Shown here: positions 60,972-64,000 of the stretch, one piece after another
Position numbering within the stretch: position 1 is the first letter of the stretch
Layout: each line of letters begins with the position of its first letter
Assembly (NCBI RefSeq): GCF_001571285.1
Contig: NZ_BCTM01000013.1
Coordinates: 1-64,000, forward strand
Direction: 5' to 3'
DNA length: 64,000 bases
From: Kluyvera cryocrescens NBRC 102467
Lineage (GTDB): Bacteria > Pseudomonadota > Gammaproteobacteria > Enterobacterales > Enterobacteriaceae
The notes under the pieces: generated by a model
What the model was told of the DNA's origin: nothing
What the model saw: only the letters and a program-made list of their open reading frames with translations
The model's database searches: none
Program-made: the position numbers and the translations under genes

Positions 60972-61222
60972 AATCATATATCCTCTTGATCCGATACACA
61001 TATAAAGCTCGGTGTATCTGCGTCCTCATGAATTAACGAAAACAAGTATAGCACCGTCACAGCGATGTATTTTTCGGTTGTGCCTATGGGTTTGATAGTG
61101 AGCGCATGTTGATGTGAAAAAGTGATTGATAAACAGTGGTTTAATATTAATTTGTTAATTTGTGTCTATTTTATGACGATGCTTTTTGATCTCTGATAAA
61201 TAACCACTAAGTTACTATTGGA

Positions 61223-61255
61223 TATTATGCATAGTGGTACACACTATGCATAATA
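61223..61255. repeat. 33-bp inverted repeat downstream of rhtA
   Basis: TATTATGCATAGTG (61223-61236) and CACTATGCATAATA (61242-61255) are perfect 14-bp reverse complements with a GTACA spacer. It lies eight bases beyond the rhtA stop. No T-run on the minus strand. Each arm also contains the palindrome ATGCAT. Function unknown; the remaining dps-rhtA gap shows only AT-rich sequence. Confidence 0.75.
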
Positions 61256-61262
61256 AATAGAA

Positions 61263-62150
61263 TTATCCGATATCGACTTTTTCGACTTTTGTTTCCTGGC
61301 GCATGGTCAGCGTGGAACCCATCGATGCCAAAATAATGGCTCCTAATGCCATTGTTTGGCTAAAGGTGAGGGTTTCCCCAAGGAAGATCAGGCCGGACAG
61401 CGTCGCGATGGCGGGCTCCATACTCATCAATGTACCGAATGTACGTGTAGGTAAACGCGTTAACGCGATCATCTCAAGCGTATAGGGCAGAGCGGTTGAA
61501 AGAATGGCAATAGCCAAACCGACCGGCAGCAGCGTCCAGTGCCACAGCGCCTCGGTGGCCTGAAACGCACCGAGCGGGACAAACACGATGGCGGCAATGA
61601 GCGATCCCATTGCGACCGTTGCAGGCCCATGTTCCTCGCCCGCACGGCGTCCCGCCAGGATATAGACCGCCCAACCGGCCCCGGCACCGAGCGCCAGTAG
61701 TGCACCGGTCAAATCAACATGCGCCACGTCCTGGCCCAAAGGCAGCAGGAACCATAAGCCGGTGACTGCCAGAATCACCCAGATAAAATCGACCGGTCGG
61801 CGTGAGGAAAACAGCGCGACCGCCAGTGGCCCGGTAAACTCAAGGGCTACCGCAATGCCCAATGGGATCCGCTGTAAAGAGAGATAGAACAGATAGTTCA
61901 TTGCCCCGAGGGACAAACCGTAAAACAGTAGGGGAAGACGCTGCTCTTTCGCAAAACGAAGACGCCAGGGTTTAAAGATAATCACCAGGATCAGCGTGCC
62001 CAGTGCGAGTCGCAGCGCCGTGACGCCCGGGGCGCCAATCATTGGAAACAATGACTTAGCGAGCGAAGCACCGCTTTGAATGGAGATCATCGAGATTAAG
62101 ATGACGAGTATAGGTAACCATGACGGTAGCTTGCGAGACATGCCGGACAT
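61263..62150 (-). CDS. rhtA: Threonine/homoserine exporter RhtA
   Basis: Inner-membrane exporter of threonine, homoserine and related amino acids, EamA/DMT superfamily. Starting at 62150 gives 295 residues, exactly E. coli RhtA, with AGGAATAAG directly upstream. Ten hydrophobic helices in two EamA repeats are visible; conserved segments are GASLAKSLFP, GVTALRLALGTLIL, VALEFTGPLAVALFSSRRPVDF and FGTLMSMEPA. Divergent from ompX across 354 bp that show no gene. Confidence 0.96.
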   Translation of the reverse strand: MSGMSRKLPSWLPILVILISMISIQSGASLAKSLFPMIGAPGVTALRLALGTLILVIIFKPWRLRFAKEQRLPLLFYGLSLGAMNYLFYLSLQRIPLGIAVALEFTGPLAVALFSSRRPVDFIWVILAVTGLWFLLPLGQDVAHVDLTGALLALGAGAGWAVYILAGRRAGEEHGPATVAMGSLIAAIVFVPLGAFQATEALWHWTLLPVGLAIAILSTALPYTLEMIALTRLPTRTFGTLMSMEPAIATLSGLIFLGETLTFSQTMALGAIILASMGSTLTMRQETKVEKVDIG

Positions 62151-62504
62151 CTTATTCCTGTCAATTTTTGTCAAACGAGGTAAAACCGGCAGTGTAATTG
62201 AAATAGTGCGCAACGGTTGAGGATTTGTTGAAAAAAAAACGACATGGAACGAGTAAACTTTGCGTAGTCGATGATTATTTCGTCTGTCAAATTAGGAATT
62301 GTCTGGAAAGTGGCGTGATGTTTTTACCGCAATAGCGAGAAGATTTAACGAAAAAACACGTTACTAATGAAAGGGATATCGTAATATGGAAAAGAATTGT
62401 TACATCAAAGATGCCCTTAGACATCATCAGGCCGAAAGAGTTTCTTAACAATTTTTGATATATTTAAAACTTACGGACTTATTAGAAGCACATTTGAGGT
62501 GGTT

Positions 62505-63014
62505 ATGAAAAAAATTGCATGTCTTTCAGCACTGGCCGCAGTTCTGGCTGTTTCCGCAGGTACTGCCGTAGCTGCAACTTCCACCGTGACCGGTGGTTAC
62601 GCTCAGAGTGATATGCAGGGCGTCGCTAACAAAGCTGGCGGCTTCAACCTGAAATATCGCTACGAAGCTGATAACAACCCACTGGGCGTGATCAGCTCCT
62701 TCACCTACACCGAAAAAAGCGACACCCAGAACGGCGTGTACACTAAAGGCCAGTACTACGGCATCACTGCTGGTCCAGCTTACCGTCTGAACGACTGGGC
62801 AAGCATCTACGGTGTAATTGGTCTGGGCTACGGTAAAGCACAGGGCAACCAGTTCCCTAACAACGACAGCACCAGCGACTACGGCTTCTCCTACGGTGCA
62901 GGCCTGCAGTTCAACCCAATCGAAAACGTTGCTCTGGACTTCTCTTACGAGCAGTCTCGCATTCGTAGCGTTGACGTGGGTACCTGGATTGTTGGTGCAG
63001 GTTACCGCTTCTAA
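62505..63014 (+). CDS. ompX: Outer-membrane protein OmpX
   Basis: Eight-stranded outer-membrane barrel, Ail/Lom family, linked to adhesion and stress response. The 169-residue precursor has a 23-residue signal peptide ending GTAVA before ATSTVTGGYAQSD. The barrel ends VGTWIVGAGYRF with the terminal Phe needed for assembly. Extracellular loop residues differ from E. coli, while the periplasmic turns and the end (FSYEQSRIRSVDVGTW) are conserved. The ATG at 62505 follows GAGGTGG. Known sRNA targets in the leader were not checked. Confidence 0.97.
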   Translation: MKKIACLSALAAVLAVSAGTAVAATSTVTGGYAQSDMQGVANKAGGFNLKYRYEADNNPLGVISSFTYTEKSDTQNGVYTKGQYYGITAGPAYRLNDWASIYGVIGLGYGKAQGNQFPNNDSTSDYGFSYGAGLQFNPIENVALDFSYEQSRIRSVDVGTWIVGAGYRF

Positions 63015-63030
63015 TCACTTCGGTGATAAT

Positions 63031-63057
63031 AAAAGGGGTCATTATGACCCCTTTTTT
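63031..63057. terminator. ompX terminator, usable on both strands
   Basis: AAAAGGGGTCA and TGACCCCTTTT form an 11-bp stem with a TTA loop, followed by TT on the plus strand and AAAA/TTTT ends that also suit the convergent transporter gene. Confidence 0.9.
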
Positions 63058-63089
63058 AATGCCCTTTGTAAACCTATTTCCTTCCCGGT

Positions 63090-64000
63090 TCAACACCCTG
63101 CGGCAATGTAATCACCGTTGGCACTGATGGGGATCACCGTCAGGAACAGAATGCTGGCGAAGAGAATCAGCATTACGCCCCCCGCAATTTTGACCGCTGG
63201 CATGATCCAGCCATTTCCCGCTGAGTCACCGAAGAACGCAACAGTCCGTTCACGCGCGTAGCGCACGGCAAGGGAAAGCCCCAGAATAGATAACGCGGTT
63301 CCCAGCGCCATGGTCATCACCGCGGCAATTCCCCAACTGACGATACCGAGCGTATTGGCAAACATTAAAATCATGATCGCTCCGCTGCACGGCCGTGCGC
63401 CAATGGCTAAAACCACGCCGAGACGGGTTTTCCAGTCGGCCTGAGCCAGGGACGCCCCTACGCCGTGATGCCCACAGCCGCAACGTTCATCATGCGCATG
63501 GAGTGGTTTAAGTGATGAGATGAACATTCTGCGCGGGCGCAAATGTTTGCACGCCTGGTAAATCACAAACACGCCAAATAAACCAATCATCACCGCGCTG
63601 ATTTTCTCTACATACCAGCGGCTGGTACTGAGATCCCCTGAGGCGAGGTTAAAACCGACCACCAGGATAAAGACAAATAGAATCGCGCTAACGCCCTGCA
63701 TCAGACTGCCGATAAACGGCACCGCGCGGGCGGCAAACAGACTCTCTTTATTGGTACTGAGGTAGGTGGTGACGATGAATTTACCGTGCCCCGGCCCGAT
63801 AGCGTGTAGCACGCCATAGAAAAAAGCGCCGGTCAGCAGCCATAATCCGCCGCTGTACTCATGATTATTCAGCTGCAGCAGATACATCACCAGATAACGA
63901 TGCAGGGTAATTTGCGTGGCGAGGCACCACTGAATAAACGCCCCCCAATGTGCATGCAGCGTGAACGCGGCGGCAAGCAGCAGAAGCGTTGTCAGCCCTG
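63090..64000 (-). CDS. NicO-family nickel/cobalt transporter, 3' part only
   Basis: The frame stays open to the window edge, so the start is missing; about 303 residues are visible. The Ni/Co motif is HAIGPGHGKFIVTTYL, and GARPCSGAIMILMF is the second conserved motif. Six or so membrane helices flank a cytosolic His/Cys-rich loop (HAHDERCGCGHHGVG). Such proteins move Ni2+ or Co2+, usually outward like RcnA. Sequence differs from E. coli RcnA, so I give no symbol. An internal GTG at 63890 would cut off a helix and is rejected. Not present beside ompX in E. coli K-12. Confidence 0.85.
   Translation of the reverse strand, partial: GLTTLLLLAAAFTLHAHWGAFIQWCLATQITLHRYLVMYLLQLNNHEYSGGLWLLTGAFFYGVLHAIGPGHGKFIVTTYLSTNKESLFAARAVPFIGSLMQGVSAILFVFILVVGFNLASGDLSTSRWYVEKISAVMIGLFGVFVIYQACKHLRPRRMFISSLKPLHAHDERCGCGHHGVGASLAQADWKTRLGVVLAIGARPCSGAIMILMFANTLGIVSWGIAAVMTMALGTALSILGLSLAVRYARERTVAFFGDSAGNGWIMPAVKIAGGVMLILFASILFLTVIPISANGDYIAAGC

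Overview
This 64 kb window is a chromosomal segment from a member of the Enterobacteriaceae. Gene order from the lysine tRNA genes through nadA-pnuC-zitB-aroG-gpmA-galMKTE-modFE-acrZ-modABC-ybhA-pgl-ybhC-ybhB-bioA/BFCD-uvrB-yvcK-moaABCDE-ybhL-ybhQ-ybhRSFG-cecR-rhlE-dinG-ybiB-ybiJ-ybiX-fiu-rlmF-glnQPH-dps-rhtA-ompX follows the E. coli K-12 17-18 minute region almost gene for gene. Most proteins have exactly the length of the E. coli homologue and recognisable sequence. Protein divergence, and an OmpX that looks closest to Klebsiella/Raoultella/Enterobacter forms, point to that group rather than to Escherichia. The genus cannot be fixed from this window. I saw no frameshifted genes, insertion sequences, prophage genes or CRISPR arrays.

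Layout. 1-5.6 kb: end of a lysine tRNA operon, NAD synthesis and NMN uptake, zinc export, DAHP synthase, phosphoglycerate mutase. 5.8-10.3 kb: galactose operon with both Gal operators and the CRP site. 10.4-15.7 kb: molybdate regulator and transporter with acrZ between them. 15.7-19.1 kb: ybhA, pgl, ybhC. 19.1-23.6 kb: a lambda-attB-like sequence, then a complete mannitol operon (mtlA-mtlD-mtlR) with four CRP-like sites. In E. coli the mtl operon lies elsewhere, so this block interrupts the conserved ybhC-ybhB junction. 23.6-31.9 kb: ybhB, divergent biotin genes around a BirA operator, uvrB with LexA and DnaA boxes. 31.9-35.6 kb: a second non-syntenic block, eptA-basR-basS (pmrCAB) plus a 30-codon PmrR-like membrane peptide gene, with matches to the PmrA box at both ends. 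35.6-40.4 kb: yvcK, moaABCDE behind a molybdenum-cofactor riboswitch, ybhL. 40.6-51.6 kb: ybhQ, the YbhFGRS ABC exporter with regulator CecR, rhlE, dinG, ybiB. 51.7-56.8 kb: fiu-ybiX siderophore uptake flanked by two small YhcN-family periplasmic proteins, and a flavin reductase not found here in E. coli. 56.9-64 kb: rlmF, glnHPQ, dps, rhtA, ompX and the 3' part of a NicO-family nickel/cobalt transporter that runs off the window.

Functional links. ModE-type sites lie before modA and before the moaA riboswitch, tying molybdate uptake to cofactor synthesis. PmrA boxes tie eptA and the PmrR-like peptide to the PmrAB system. A 28-bp perfect palindrome between cecR and rhlE is the obvious candidate CecR operator. 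Fur-like sites precede gpmA and fiu. LexA boxes precede uvrB and dinG.

The window is mostly core genome. The parts most worth a second look are the mtl operon beside the attB-like site, the relocated pmrCAB/pmrR module, and several long unexplained inverted repeats. I did not find evidence for a wholly new defence or mobile system.
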